Shown here piece by piece: positions 1 through 8,206 of a stretch of DNA of 64,000 nt. The stretch is taken from the NCBI RefSeq assembly GCF_048892425.1, contig NZ_JBLZHU010000005.1, positions 1-64,000 on the forward strand, written 5' to 3'. Made by a program: the position numbers and the translations under genes. Every line of letters starts with the position of its first letter. Positions within the stretch are counted from its first letter, which is position 1. Source of the stretch: Pacificispira sp002696645. GTDB lineage: Bacteria > Pseudomonadota > Alphaproteobacteria > UBA8366 > Aestuariispiraceae. The notes under the pieces were generated by a model. The model did not search any database and had not been told where the DNA came from. It saw only the letters and a program-made list of their open reading frames with translations.

Positions 1-2
1 CC

Positions 3-512
3 TATGATCTTTGCAAAATCATTGGAGAGAGGTTTGGCGAGGCATTTGCAGCAATCTCCGATATGGAATTCGCTGCCCTTCGTTTCTCAACCATCTTTGG
101 GCCGGGCAAGACCACACGGCATGGCCGTTTCGGCGCCTTGAGCAAATTAATCGAGAATCCGTTTTACGGGGAGCCGGTGACCATTCCTGTTGGCGGTGAT
201 CAAGTCGATGATATGATCTATGCTCAGGAAGCCGCACGGGGGGTCGTAGCGGCCTTATTGGCCCCAACGTTACCGAATAGTATTTACAATATCGCAACAG
301 GTAGGGGGTATACTCTGCACGATGTTGCCAGGGCTGTTCGGCAATATTATCCGAACGCTGAAATCTCTATTGGTGACGGGCTGAATTATCTCGGATCGAG
401 TGTCAACTATTCAGGTATTCTAAGTCCAGAGCGGGCACAACACGATCTCGGTTTCAGTGCCAACACTGATCTTTCTTCGGCCATCGGAAAATACTACGAG
501 GCGCTGTCTTAA
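3..512 (+). CDS. NAD-dependent epimerase/dehydratase, 3' part (5' end outside window)
   Basis: C-terminal part of an extended short-chain dehydrogenase/reductase, the family that epimerises or dehydrates nucleotide sugars with bound NAD. The open frame runs off the left edge. Its first visible residues are YDLCK, which fits the catalytic YxxxK motif, followed by the usual RFSTIFGPG stretch after the active site. The C-terminal substrate-binding part (residues YNIATGRGYTLHDVARAV) has the standard family pattern. The Rossmann nucleotide-binding half is therefore off-window. Substrate cannot be assigned from this fragment. A methionine at 63 begins an internal ORF, but the upstream in-frame YxxxK shows that 63 is not the real start. 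Confidence 0.85.
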   Translation, partial: YDLCKIIGERFGEAFAAISDMEFAALRFSTIFGPGKTTRHGRFGALSKLIENPFYGEPVTIPVGGDQVDDMIYAQEAARGVVAALLAPTLPNSIYNIATGRGYTLHDVARAVRQYYPNAEISIGDGLNYLGSSVNYSGILSPERAQHDLGFSANTDLSSAIGKYYEALS

Positions 513-717
513 GACTTGTTCGAACTGATCCATTCGATTTTCGGTGCGACGGCCTGCTGCATAGCAAGGCCCCGACAAGCCCTCCCTGCGCTCCACGGCT
601 TTGCCTCGGTCTTCATTCCCCCGATTTACGAAACTGTGAATCGAGTCCAAGAGAGTGGAAGAAGGTTTAGATTTTCTGGCATCTCAGTCAGCGATTGAGA
701 CACCACAGGTAAACGAA
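513..717. other. gene-free stretch
   Basis: Between the epimerase stop and the terminator at 718. A 60-codon TTG-started frame (516-698) and an antisense frame are present, but neither shows a ribosome-binding site or a recognisable family. I see nothing else supportable here. Confidence 0.5.
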
Positions 718-745
718 AGCCGACGCTTTATGAAAAGCGTCGGCT
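718..745. terminator. strong hairpin, probable bidirectional terminator
   Basis: AGCCGACGCTTT (718-729) pairs perfectly with AAAGCGTCGGCT (734-745) around a 4-base loop. On the plus strand it is followed by cttgtttt, and on the minus strand by ttcgttt. It lies 33 bp past the stop of the minus-strand binding-protein gene, so it closes the liv-type operon and may also stop read-through from the epimerase side. Confidence 0.85.
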
Positions 746-777
746 CTTGTTTTAAGGTTGGTTCTACAATCACATGT

Positions 778-2028
778 TTATGAAAGTGTCTGCACGAACT
801 CGTTCTTGCCGTCTTTGATGACGCGGTGGAGGAAGTGGCGATTCAGCTGATCCCCTTGGCTGTCAAAATCACAATCAGCGCCGGCACCGACATAGGCTAT
901 CGTCTCACCGGCCCGCAGCATCTTTAATGCTTCGATCCCGTCGCTGACCAGTGCCCCAGGAGGATTGGCGATTTCGGGGACGGATTTTGTCCAGACCGCG
1001 CTTTCGTCGGTTCCCGCCTTCTCGATAGCAAGTGCGGCGGTCCACACCTGATCAAAGGCATTTCCGGCAAAGAGGAATACCGTATCCTCAGGTTCCCCCA
1101 TATCTTTGATAAACTTCTTGTAAACAGGACTCTTCAGTGGTGGCGCCGGTTGGTAGTGATCGATGCCTTCCGCGACTTCCGCACCAACACTTTCCAGGAA
1201 ACGGCCATTTGCATCTGCTGCAATCGACAGCGAGCAAATCTTGCTGGTAAAGCCACCGCGATAGACTTCTTTCATGATCGAAGAAAAATCCGTCAGCAGG
1301 CCGGGGATGAAAACGGCATCTGGTTCCGCGCTGAAAATCTTTTCGACTTCCGCACGATAAGAGGGTTGTTCCGGCAGATAGGTGAGATTGTCTACGATCT
1401 CGCCGCCGCCCTTTTTTACTTCCGCAACAAACGGGTCAATCATGCTATCGATGAAAGGGTTCTGCTGTGACAGAACCGATATTTTCTTATGGCCGCGCTG
1501 TAGCAGGATTTTGCCACCAACCGGGCCCCATTGGGTTGATTTGGCCTGGAAGCGCCAGATCAAACCGCCATGTTCCTGCTCTGTCACGGCATTGGCTGCA
1601 CAACTGATCATCATTACTTTTTTCGCATCAATCAGAAGCTGTTTGGACGCCATGGCAATCGGGCTGCCCCAATAGCCAATGATGCAATTCACATCATTCA
1701 CTTCCAGCAACTTCTTAGTCGCTGCTGCACCGGCTGTCGGGTTGGATTCTGAGTCCTCGATAAAGAGCTCAATCATCCGTCCGCCCAGCAATCCACCATT
1801 TTTGTTGATGGTATCAACCGCCAGTTTTGCAGCTTTCTCCATTTCGGGCCCATAGGCACCCGTGGATCCCGTGAAGGGGATAACCATACCGATTTTGATG
1901 GGGCCTTCCGCTGCCCAGGAGGGTCGGATGAAAGGCGTTGAGAGGGTCGCGACACCGGCAACTGCCACGCCCGTTTTCAAGAGGTGACGGCGGCTGAGAG
2001 TGGAAAGGAAAACATCTTTGGTCTTCAT
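778..2028 (-). CDS. ABC importer periplasmic binding protein, LivK/urea-amide type, Tat-exported
   Basis: Periplasmic solute-binding protein of the type I (Leu/Ile/Val-, amide- or urea-binding) fold, 416 aa. The N-terminus has a twin-arginine signal (SRRHLLKTG, hydrophobic stretch, then SWAAE), so export is probably by Tat. The mature part starts PIKIGMVIPFTGSTGAYG, the typical first strand and ligand loop of this family. The ATG is preceded by AAAGGAA at good spacing. It is the last gene of the minus-strand operon encoding LivG, LivF, LivH, LivM and an AhpD-like protein, and a terminator follows. The ligand is unknown. Many families of this fold bind amides, urea or aromatic acids rather than amino acids, and the upstream TauD-like oxygenase argues for a catabolic substrate. 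Confidence 0.9.
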   Translation of the reverse strand: MKTKDVFLSTLSRRHLLKTGVAVAGVATLSTPFIRPSWAAEGPIKIGMVIPFTGSTGAYGPEMEKAAKLAVDTINKNGGLLGGRMIELFIEDSESNPTAGAAATKKLLEVNDVNCIIGYWGSPIAMASKQLLIDAKKVMMISCAANAVTEQEHGGLIWRFQAKSTQWGPVGGKILLQRGHKKISVLSQQNPFIDSMIDPFVAEVKKGGGEIVDNLTYLPEQPSYRAEVEKIFSAEPDAVFIPGLLTDFSSIMKEVYRGGFTSKICSLSIAADANGRFLESVGAEVAEGIDHYQPAPPLKSPVYKKFIKDMGEPEDTVFLFAGNAFDQVWTAALAIEKAGTDESAVWTKSVPEIANPPGALVSDGIEALKMLRAGETIAYVGAGADCDFDSQGDQLNRHFLHRVIKDGKNEFVQTLS

Positions 2029-2077
2029 ATCGGCTATTCCTTTGTTTGAGTGTAGGGAAGGTACATGGAATGGGTTA

Positions 2078-2623
2078 TCAGGTTGGCGCCTGGGTAAGTT
2101 CTGGTTCGATTTCCAGCATCAAGGCATCGTTAAAGCGATTGAAGAAGCCACACAGGGCGATGCGCAGTGTCAGTTCGACGATTTCCGCCTCGGTGAATTC
2201 CGCCCGAAGTCGGTCAAACATCGCATCCCGGATACGCCCAGGTGTGTTGGTAACAGCGATTGTGTATTCGACGACAAGCTTGTCGACAGGGCTCAGCTCC
2301 GGATGCTCCTGATAGTCCAGTAATGTCTCGATTCCGGCTTCTGAAATGCCATCTACCCGCAAATGCGGTGAATGATGGGCGACGCAGTAATCGCAGGCAT
2401 TCAGTTTTGAGACGCAGACGACGGCAAGTTCAATGTAACGCCAGGTAATGCCCTGGCGCTGTTTCAATTCCATCAGCATGGCGGCCAGATGCTGTGTTGG
2501 GGGAACATGGGCCAGAACCTGGGCCTGATTGTTGAATGGTCCATATTCCGTACCGTATTTTTTCAGCACGGCCCCTGCATCCGGCGGCAAGTTTTCGTAA
2601 GGCATAGGGCTGATACGGGTCAT
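2078..2623 (-). CDS. AhpD-like / carboxymuconolactone decarboxylase family protein
   Basis: 181-aa all-helical protein of the AhpD/carboxymuconolactone decarboxylase family. It carries C77-D-Y-C80-V-A-H-H84, the CxxC plus histidine arrangement of the peroxidase-active AhpD-like branch rather than the true decarboxylases. Such proteins reduce peroxides or act as thiol-redox partners in the cytoplasm. The start ATG overlaps the livM stop by four bases (ATGA), so it is translationally coupled to the permease gene, and the binding-protein gene follows 49 bp later. Its place inside a transport operon suggests a role in metabolism of the imported compound, or protection from its oxidation products, but this is inference. 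Confidence 0.85.
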   Translation of the reverse strand: MTRISPMPYENLPPDAGAVLKKYGTEYGPFNNQAQVLAHVPPTQHLAAMLMELKQRQGITWRYIELAVVCVSKLNACDYCVAHHSPHLRVDGISEAGIETLLDYQEHPELSPVDKLVVEYTIAVTNTPGRIRDAMFDRLRAEFTEAEIVELTLRIALCGFFNRFNDALMLEIEPELTQAPT

Positions 2624-3555
2624 GGTTGATCCTTCCGGTCATTTGGCAAATGGGTGGGGGTCGTGGGGGCGGTGGCTCGATATTCACGGACCAAACCCTG
2701 AGGGCGGTAGATCAACAGCAGGATCAGGCCGCCCCCGATCAATATCAGGCGGATTGCTGCAATCTGACTGTTGTCCAGAATGTCGATGACATCCTTTAGG
2801 AAGCGGGTTGCTTCCAGCAGCACCATGATGGAACAGGCACCCAGAATAAGGCCCGAATGCGACCCGCGCCCGCCGGCGATAACAGCCATAAAGGCATAGA
2901 CGGTCATGATGGCACTGAACTGGCTGGGATCAATGTAACTGAACTGGAACGCCTGCAGAGATCCCGCAATACCGGTAATTCCGCCCCCGATCGCGAAAGC
3001 CTTCACCCGCATAAGCAGGACATTCCGGCCTAGGCTTGCGGCGACTACCTCATCATCGCGAATGGCGCGCAATGCCCGCCCGAATGGCGCGCGGGTTGCC
3101 AGTTCAAGGCCAGCAAACACAACAAGAACGACCAGAACACAGACTGCCAGATAAAATTTCTCGTAATGATCGGTTCCAATGACATCCACCAGAGGGCGGG
3201 GAATGCCCGGCAATCCAAGTGCGCCGCCGGTCAACCAAGCCTCATTCAGCGTGATAAGACGGATCACTTCTCCAAAGCCAAGCGTGACGATGGCCAGATA
3301 ATCATCCGATAATCGGAGGGATATCAGCGATAACAGCGCGCCCATCACGGAACAGATCACAATCGCGGCGGCAACTGCCACGAAAACGCCTGTGCCATTC
3401 AGCATCAGAATTGCCGTTGTATAGGCACCCAGCGCGACAAAGCCTGACAATCCGAAATTGACCATACCGCACATGCCCCATTGGACATTCAAGGCCATGG
3501 CGATCAGGACTGCGATAGAGACCAGGGTCATGATTGTTGTCAGATATCCGATCAT
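2620..3555 (-). CDS. livM: branched-chain amino acid type ABC permease, LivM family
   Basis: 311-aa inner-membrane permease of the LivM family, with about eight to ten hydrophobic segments and the family stretch NVQWGMCGMVNFGLSGFVALGAY near the N-terminus. The open frame extends upstream to 3867, but that part is the shadow of livH. The ATG at 3555 overlaps the livH stop by four bases and begins the conserved MIGYLTT... segment, so it is chosen as start. The 3' end overlaps the AhpD-like gene by four bases. It forms a heterodimeric channel with LivH, energised by LivG and LivF. Confidence 0.9.
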   Translation of the reverse strand: MIGYLTTIMTLVSIAVLIAMALNVQWGMCGMVNFGLSGFVALGAYTTAILMLNGTGVFVAVAAAIVICSVMGALLSLISLRLSDDYLAIVTLGFGEVIRLITLNEAWLTGGALGLPGIPRPLVDVIGTDHYEKFYLAVCVLVVLVVFAGLELATRAPFGRALRAIRDDEVVAASLGRNVLLMRVKAFAIGGGITGIAGSLQAFQFSYIDPSQFSAIMTVYAFMAVIAGGRGSHSGLILGACSIMVLLEATRFLKDVIDILDNSQIAAIRLILIGGGLILLLIYRPQGLVREYRATAPTTPTHLPNDRKDQP

Positions 3556-4412
3556 TTGACGATCTCCCGCCGCCCCAGAAGGCCTGTTGGACGCACAAGC
3601 AGGACCAGGGCCACGACCATAAAGGCAATGGCGCTGCGATAATTTGGATCGACGATCAGTGTCGCCAGTTCCCCAACAATACCTAAAGTCAGGGCACCAA
3701 TGACGGCCCCTACAGGACTGCCAAGACCGCCCAGGATGGCTGCAGCGAAACAGACGATGATGTAATTCCACCCCAATTGTGGGTCGATCGCACGGTCCAT
3801 GCCGATCAAAACACCAGACGCGGCGATCAGCATTCCAGATAGGCACCAGGTGGCACCAATAACCCAATTGGCATCAATGCCACGGGCTGCGGCCAGGTTT
3901 GGGTTGTCTGCCACGGCCCGCATCGCCCGCCCCAGAGAGGTGTGCTGAAGAATGAAATAGACCATTGCCATGGCACTGATGCTGACCCCGGCGGTCACCA
4001 GCAACTCATAATTTATCCGCAGTCCCATAACGCGATAGGGGCGCGCCAACGGTATTTCGAAGCTGCGTGCATCATTGCCAAAGAACAGCCTGCAAATATT
4101 TTCCAAAACAAAGGACAGGCCCATGCTGGCCACCAACAACGTGACGGGGCCCCGGGTCCGTAAAGGTTTAAAAACGGACAGGTCACAGATCAGGGCGATC
4201 AGCGGGAACAGCAAGAGTGTCAGGGCGGCAGCTAGGATCAGGGACATTCCCAGAAGTGTGTTGAAACTCCATGCCATATATGCCGCCATGGTCAACATTG
4301 CGCCAATCGCAAAATTGGGGAACCGTAAAATCCCGAATGTCAGCGAAAGGGCCATTGCTGGTAGTGCAATGATCAATCCCGTTCCCAAACCATTGATAAT
4401 CAGCTGACCCAC
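3552..4412 (-). CDS. livH: branched-chain amino acid type ABC permease, LivH family
   Basis: 286-aa integral membrane permease of the LivH family. It starts with GTG at 4412, three bases after the livF stop. The N-terminus LIINGLGTGLIIALPAMALSLTFGILRFPNFAIGAM matches the family hallmark of a helix followed by a NFAxGA loop. About eight transmembrane segments are visible. It pairs with LivM (4-bp overlap) to form the translocation path of the importer. Confidence 0.9.
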   Translation of the reverse strand: MGQLIINGLGTGLIIALPAMALSLTFGILRFPNFAIGAMLTMAAYMAWSFNTLLGMSLILAAALTLLLFPLIALICDLSVFKPLRTRGPVTLLVASMGLSFVLENICRLFFGNDARSFEIPLARPYRVMGLRINYELLVTAGVSISAMAMVYFILQHTSLGRAMRAVADNPNLAAARGIDANWVIGATWCLSGMLIAASGVLIGMDRAIDPQLGWNYIIVCFAAAILGGLGSPVGAVIGALTLGIVGELATLIVDPNYRSAIAFMVVALVLLVRPTGLLGRREIVK

Positions 4413-4415
4413 GTC

Positions 4416-5138
4416 TTATGACTCCCGAAGAAATAGTTCATGCAGATCACCTCGTTCGCGCAGTGTTTTTGCATCGGATTGATATCGGACCGATCCATTG
4501 ACCAGGACCAGCGCGCGATCTGAATAGGGCAGGGCCATGGCCACATTCTGTTCGACCATAATCACGGTTGTGCCCAGATTGTTGACGGCTTTGACCTTGT
4601 CGAAAATCTCGATTACCAGCTTTGGTGAAAGACCTGCGGAAGGTTCGTCCAGCAGCAGGATATCGGGAGAGGATATAAGCGCGCAGGCAAAAGCCAGCAT
4701 TTGCCGTTGCCCGCCGCTCAAGTTTCCAGCCAAAAGAGTCTGTCGGTTTGCTATGTCTGGAAACAGTTCCAGAACGCGCTCTCGTTCCAGGTAACCGGCG
4801 CGCCCCCTGAGCCCTAGAAACTCTGTCGACAGCTTCAGGTTTTCCGCAATTGTCATATTCCGGAATACATTGAATTCCTGAGGAACATAGGCCATGCCCT
4901 CACCGACACGCTGGGGTGCCTTGAACGTCGTCACATCTTTCCCAAACAGCGTGATGGCGCCTTTCCGAATGGGAACGATCCCGGCCAGCACCTTGATCAG
5001 GGTGGATTTTCCAGAACCATTCGGGCCAATGATGGTGAATATTTCTCCTGGAACCACCGACAGGCTGACGCCGTTGACGATGTCATCACCGCCATATCCT
5101 GCGCGCAAATCTGATGCGATCAACAAGGGCGCCGTCAC
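4416..5138 (-). CDS. livF: ABC transporter ATP-binding protein, LivF family
   Basis: 240-aa cytoplasmic ATPase. Walker A is GPNGSGKST near residue 38, the signature is LSGGQRQML, and Walker B is ILLLDEPSAGLSP, followed by an H-loop-region VEQN as usual in LivF. The GTG start at 5138 overlaps the livG stop (GTGA). With LivG it forms the nucleotide-binding dimer that drives the LivH/LivM channel. Confidence 0.92.
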   Translation of the reverse strand: MTAPLLIASDLRAGYGGDDIVNGVSLSVVPGEIFTIIGPNGSGKSTLIKVLAGIVPIRKGAITLFGKDVTTFKAPQRVGEGMAYVPQEFNVFRNMTIAENLKLSTEFLGLRGRAGYLERERVLELFPDIANRQTLLAGNLSGGQRQMLAFACALISSPDILLLDEPSAGLSPKLVIEIFDKVKAVNNLGTTVIMVEQNVAMALPYSDRALVLVNGSVRYQSDAKTLRERGDLHELFLRES

Positions 5139-5890
5139 AGCACACCCCCCAGATACGCATCTGCAACCCTGCGATCGCTGGTCACATCTTTGAAGGTGCC
5201 CTCAACAAGTTTTTTTCCTTCAGCCATAACGACGACGTGGTCACTCAACGCGGCAACCATATCCATGTTGTGTTCGACCAGGATGAAGCTGACACCCTTG
5301 CCCTGCAGGCCTTTGATAACCTCAATCAGGACCTGAACCATCGGGGGGGCGACGCCTGCAGCGGGCTCATCCAACAGCACGACCCTGGGGTTCAGCATCA
5401 ATGCGCGGGCAAGTTCCAGAAGCTTCTTCTGCCCCCCTGACAGGACGCTGGCGGTTTCATCTGCCAGCCGTTCCAGGCCGACACGGGTCAGCAGTTGCAT
5501 CGCGCGCTGTGTGGCTTCTTTTTCTTCCTTCAGGATTCGACCGCGCAGAAAAATAGGGGCAAAAAAGTGTTCATCGGATTGACTTTGCTGCGCCAGAAGA
5601 ACGTTTTCTAAAAGCGTCAGGCTGGAAAGCTCGCGTGAAATCTGGAACGTTCTGGCAAGGCCGGCACGGGCGAGCCGATGCGGCTTTTCACCGGTGACAT
5701 TGTTATCGAACAATGTAATCCGACCGCAATCCGGCTTGGTTGCACCGCTGATACAATTCAGCAATGTGGATTTACCCGCACCGTTCGGCCCGATAATGGC
5801 GGTGATATGCGACTCTGCGGCCTTGAAGGAACAACCATCCAGTGCCGCGACACCACCAAAACTCTTTTGTAACTGTTCAACCATCAACAC
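5135..5890 (-). CDS. livG: ABC transporter ATP-binding protein, LivG family
   Basis: 251-aa ATPase with Walker A GPNGAGKST, signature LSGGQKKLLELARAL, Walker B VVLLDEPAAGVAP and the histidine switch in VEHNMD. The GTG at 5890 has AAAGGA 10 bp upstream. An ATG two codons later is the alternative start. It is the first gene of the livG-F-H-M set. The TauD-like gene lies 139 bp upstream on the same strand and may be cotranscribed. Confidence 0.92.
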   Translation of the reverse strand: MLMVEQLQKSFGGVAALDGCSFKAAESHITAIIGPNGAGKSTLLNCISGATKPDCGRITLFDNNVTGEKPHRLARAGLARTFQISRELSSLTLLENVLLAQQSQSDEHFFAPIFLRGRILKEEKEATQRAMQLLTRVGLERLADETASVLSGGQKKLLELARALMLNPRVVLLDEPAAGVAPPMVQVLIEVIKGLQGKGVSFILVEHNMDMVAALSDHVVVMAEGKKLVEGTFKDVTSDRRVADAYLGGVL

Positions 5891-6004
5891 AGACAGGCAA
5901 TCCTTTCTGGAAAATATCCAGGCTTACGGACCCCATGATCCGCAGCGTTTATTGCCCGCATTGGTAATTTCTATCCCAGAAGGCCGAAGCCTCTCCATGA
6001 CGCT

Positions 6005-6027
6005 CCGTCAGTCATTGGTGCTGACGG
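6005..6027. other. hairpin between the dioxygenase gene and livG
   Basis: CCGTCAG (6005-6011) and CTGACGG (6021-6027) form a 7-bp stem with a 9-base loop. On the transcribed minus strand it follows the dioxygenase stop by two bases but has no U-tract, so it is more likely an mRNA-stabilising or processing hairpin than a terminator. On the plus strand TTTT follows. Confidence 0.35.
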
Positions 6028-6029
6028 TT

Positions 6030-7022
6030 TTAACCGGTGTAGGATCGATCCCCTACATCACGCATCCACAGTCGTATCAAATGTCTCCTGTTTTCTGGTT
6101 CTTCGAAATCTTCGAACTCTGTCCGGCTATGACCGATGACCTTGTTGTTCACATATTGGAACTGGCCGGCGGACATTGTAAAATGGAACTGCAGATCTGG
6201 ATCCGCAAACACCCTTTCCAGCGCCGATATTGCCTTGCGGGTGGACTCGTCCATTTCCGCATTTTGCATCTCATAGCCATTCCTGACCTGATGAATGCCC
6301 AGCCGCGCGGTGAGGCCTCCCTTGTTGATAAAGACCGGCTCTGAAATCGTAGGAGGGTCATTCTCCAAATGCTCTCTTTGACGGTCGAAAATGAACGGCT
6401 CATAGAGACGCGGCAGCACATCAGGATCACGCTTCAACAGTGCATTGTGGGCCGTTTCAAAACTCATCACCCGACTGACGCCCCCACTTTTTGCAGGCTT
6501 CAAACACAACAGACCAACAAAATCAGGCATTGGGTTGTTGTAGGAATTATCATTGTGGAAGGTAAGGTCGATATTCGTTTTATCCGGTCGAACACCTGAT
6601 CCCGCGACGGCCTTTTTGCCTGTATCCTGGACATCATAGATCATTGTGCCATCCAGCTTTTGAGCCACCGGACGACTGATCATGGAAGACAGTAACCAAT
6701 AAGATAATTTTGCGTCTTCGCTATGAAGCCGATCCATTGGCAATCGGTCTACCAGGGCAAATCCGCATCCAGCGACAAGCGCTTCTCGCACTTTAGACAT
6801 CACAATCTGGCAGCAGGGCATGTCAAATCGACCGGCATCCAGCAGCTCTATTGGCAGACGATGACTTTTGTGATGGGCAACGGCCAACTCGATTTCATTC
6901 AGACATGCCTCGTCCAGGCAAAACTTCCAATCATCCTCTTTCAGGTCAGCGGCGCGCCATACCAGGGGGCCAGTTAAGACTGTGTTGATTGGTTCGCCGC
7001 GCGTGACTTTCTCGGTACCCAT
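6030..7022 (-). CDS. TauD/TfdA-family Fe(II)/2-oxoglutarate-dependent dioxygenase-like protein
   Basis: 330 aa. The family hydroxylates sulfonates, aryloxyacids, betaines and similar compounds, using Fe(II), O2 and 2-oxoglutarate. Iron ligands are visible as H156-N-D158 (in LTFHNDNSYNN) and H298 (in NNKVIGHSRTEF). The 2-oxoglutarate-binding arginine is in RHLIRLWM near 313-317, a textbook TauD-type C-terminus. The gene is divergent from a LysR regulator (121 bp between) and upstream of the liv-type importer on the same strand, so the likely substrate is what the importer brings in. Exact substrate not recognisable. Confidence 0.85.
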   Translation of the reverse strand: MGTEKVTRGEPINTVLTGPLVWRAADLKEDDWKFCLDEACLNEIELAVAHHKSHRLPIELLDAGRFDMPCCQIVMSKVREALVAGCGFALVDRLPMDRLHSEDAKLSYWLLSSMISRPVAQKLDGTMIYDVQDTGKKAVAGSGVRPDKTNIDLTFHNDNSYNNPMPDFVGLLCLKPAKSGGVSRVMSFETAHNALLKRDPDVLPRLYEPFIFDRQREHLENDPPTISEPVFINKGGLTARLGIHQVRNGYEMQNAEMDESTRKAISALERVFADPDLQFHFTMSAGQFQYVNNKVIGHSRTEFEDFEEPENRRHLIRLWMRDVGDRSYTG

Positions 7023-7094
7023 TAAGGATTAACTTTCCGCTTTCAGGTGGAGGGGATGTCTGACTTTGGAAAAACCTTAACAGTCGGATTTCAT

Positions 7095-7139
7095 AAAAAG
7101 AAATTATTTTTCTTTAATATAAATATAAGCTATTCTTAT
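7095..7139. promoter_or_regulatory. divergent AT-rich promoter with two inverted repeats, probable LysR sites
   Basis: Between the divergent dioxygenase and LysR genes. AAAGAAA (7097-7103) and TTTCTTT (7109-7115) form one dyad; ATAAG (7125-7129) and CTTAT (7135-7139) form a second, close to the T-N11-A layout of LysR-type sites. The region is markedly AT-rich. Autoregulation and control of the dioxygenase by the adjacent LysR protein are inferred. Confidence 0.45.
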
Positions 7140-7143
7140 AATT

Positions 7144-7998
7144 ATGTCTTATCGCAACCTTGATTTGTCCTTGCTTCGAACCTTCTCTACCGTTGTGGAG
7201 TCTGGCAGCGTTACAGCCAGCGCCAGGCGCCTGAATGTCAGTCAGCCTGCGGTTAGCCAACAGTTGCGACGGTTGGAAGAACTGGTGCAAAAGCCCTTGT
7301 TCAAGGCAACAAGAAGGCCCAGTGACCTTACCTCAGAGGGAGAGATTCTTCTTGGCTATTGTCGGGCCATCCTTCGCCTGAATGATGAGGCGTTGAGCCG
7401 GTTTGCACGACCAGAGGTGACGGGTCGCATTGTTTTGGGAAGCCCGGATCTTTATGCGAGCTTTTTTCTGCCAGACATTCTGGCAGATTTTGGTCGTGCC
7501 TATCCGACAGTTCAGATTGATTTGAGATGCGCCCTGACCGTTCCATTGTTGAAAGACTATGCGGCGGGACGGATGGATCTGGTCCTCGCCACCCAAATGC
7601 CAGATAACATACCCGGTCGATTTCTAAGGGCTGAACCACTGCATTTTGTAACGGGCGAGAACAGCACGGCTCATTCCAGGTCACCGCTGCCTTTGGCGAT
7701 GTTGCCGCCCGGTAATTTATACAGGGATCACGCAATCGCTGCTCTTGAAGCACATGGTAGACCCTGGCGGATTGCCTGTGAAAGTGAAAGCATCGCCGGT
7801 CTATTGGCGTCGGTGCAAGCAGGCTTGGCAATCACAGTTCTCACCCGGCCCGCCGTCGGCGCAGGTCTGAGGATCTGTTCAGGATTTGATGGGGTGCCCG
7901 CACTGCCCAGCGTGGACCTGGTCCTGTATCACGAGTTTTCCGAAACAAATGAGCCCGCAGGCCATCTTGCGGATTATCTCATCACTCGATTGGCATGA
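7144..7998 (+). CDS. LysR-family transcriptional regulator
   Basis: 284 aa. N-terminal winged helix-turn-helix (residues 5-65) with the typical string LRTFSTVVESGSVTASARRLNVSQPAVSQQLRRLE, then a periplasmic-binding-protein-like effector domain. Start ATG at 7144 directly follows the AT-rich divergent promoter. It is placed to control the TauD-like dioxygenase and the liv operon behind it. Effector unknown. Confidence 0.92.
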   Translation: MSYRNLDLSLLRTFSTVVESGSVTASARRLNVSQPAVSQQLRRLEELVQKPLFKATRRPSDLTSEGEILLGYCRAILRLNDEALSRFARPEVTGRIVLGSPDLYASFFLPDILADFGRAYPTVQIDLRCALTVPLLKDYAAGRMDLVLATQMPDNIPGRFLRAEPLHFVTGENSTAHSRSPLPLAMLPPGNLYRDHAIAALEAHGRPWRIACESESIAGLLASVQAGLAITVLTRPAVGAGLRICSGFDGVPALPSVDLVLYHEFSETNEPAGHLADYLITRLA

Positions 7999-8206
7999 AT
8001 CCCCAAAGTCAAATTCGCAAGAACAAAACTTAGGTCGGTGTCTCAGCCAGATAATCTGAAACATGTCCGATGACGCTCTGCTAATCCTCTTAAGAGGCAA
8101 AAAAACTTATCCCTTACACCCATTTTCCTTCGTTTGCTTTTCCCTGGAGACGCCATAAAAGTCTGCCTGATGTGATATTCGGTGTAGGCTTAGGGGGGGT
8201 GTCTTT

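Noticed and set aside
516..698. 60-aa TTG-started frame after the epimerase
   Set aside because: No ribosome-binding site, no recognisable family, and composition gives no coding support.
3556..3867. N-terminal extension of LivM to 415 aa
   Set aside because: The extra residues are an alternate-frame reading of livH; the ATGA overlap gives a better start.
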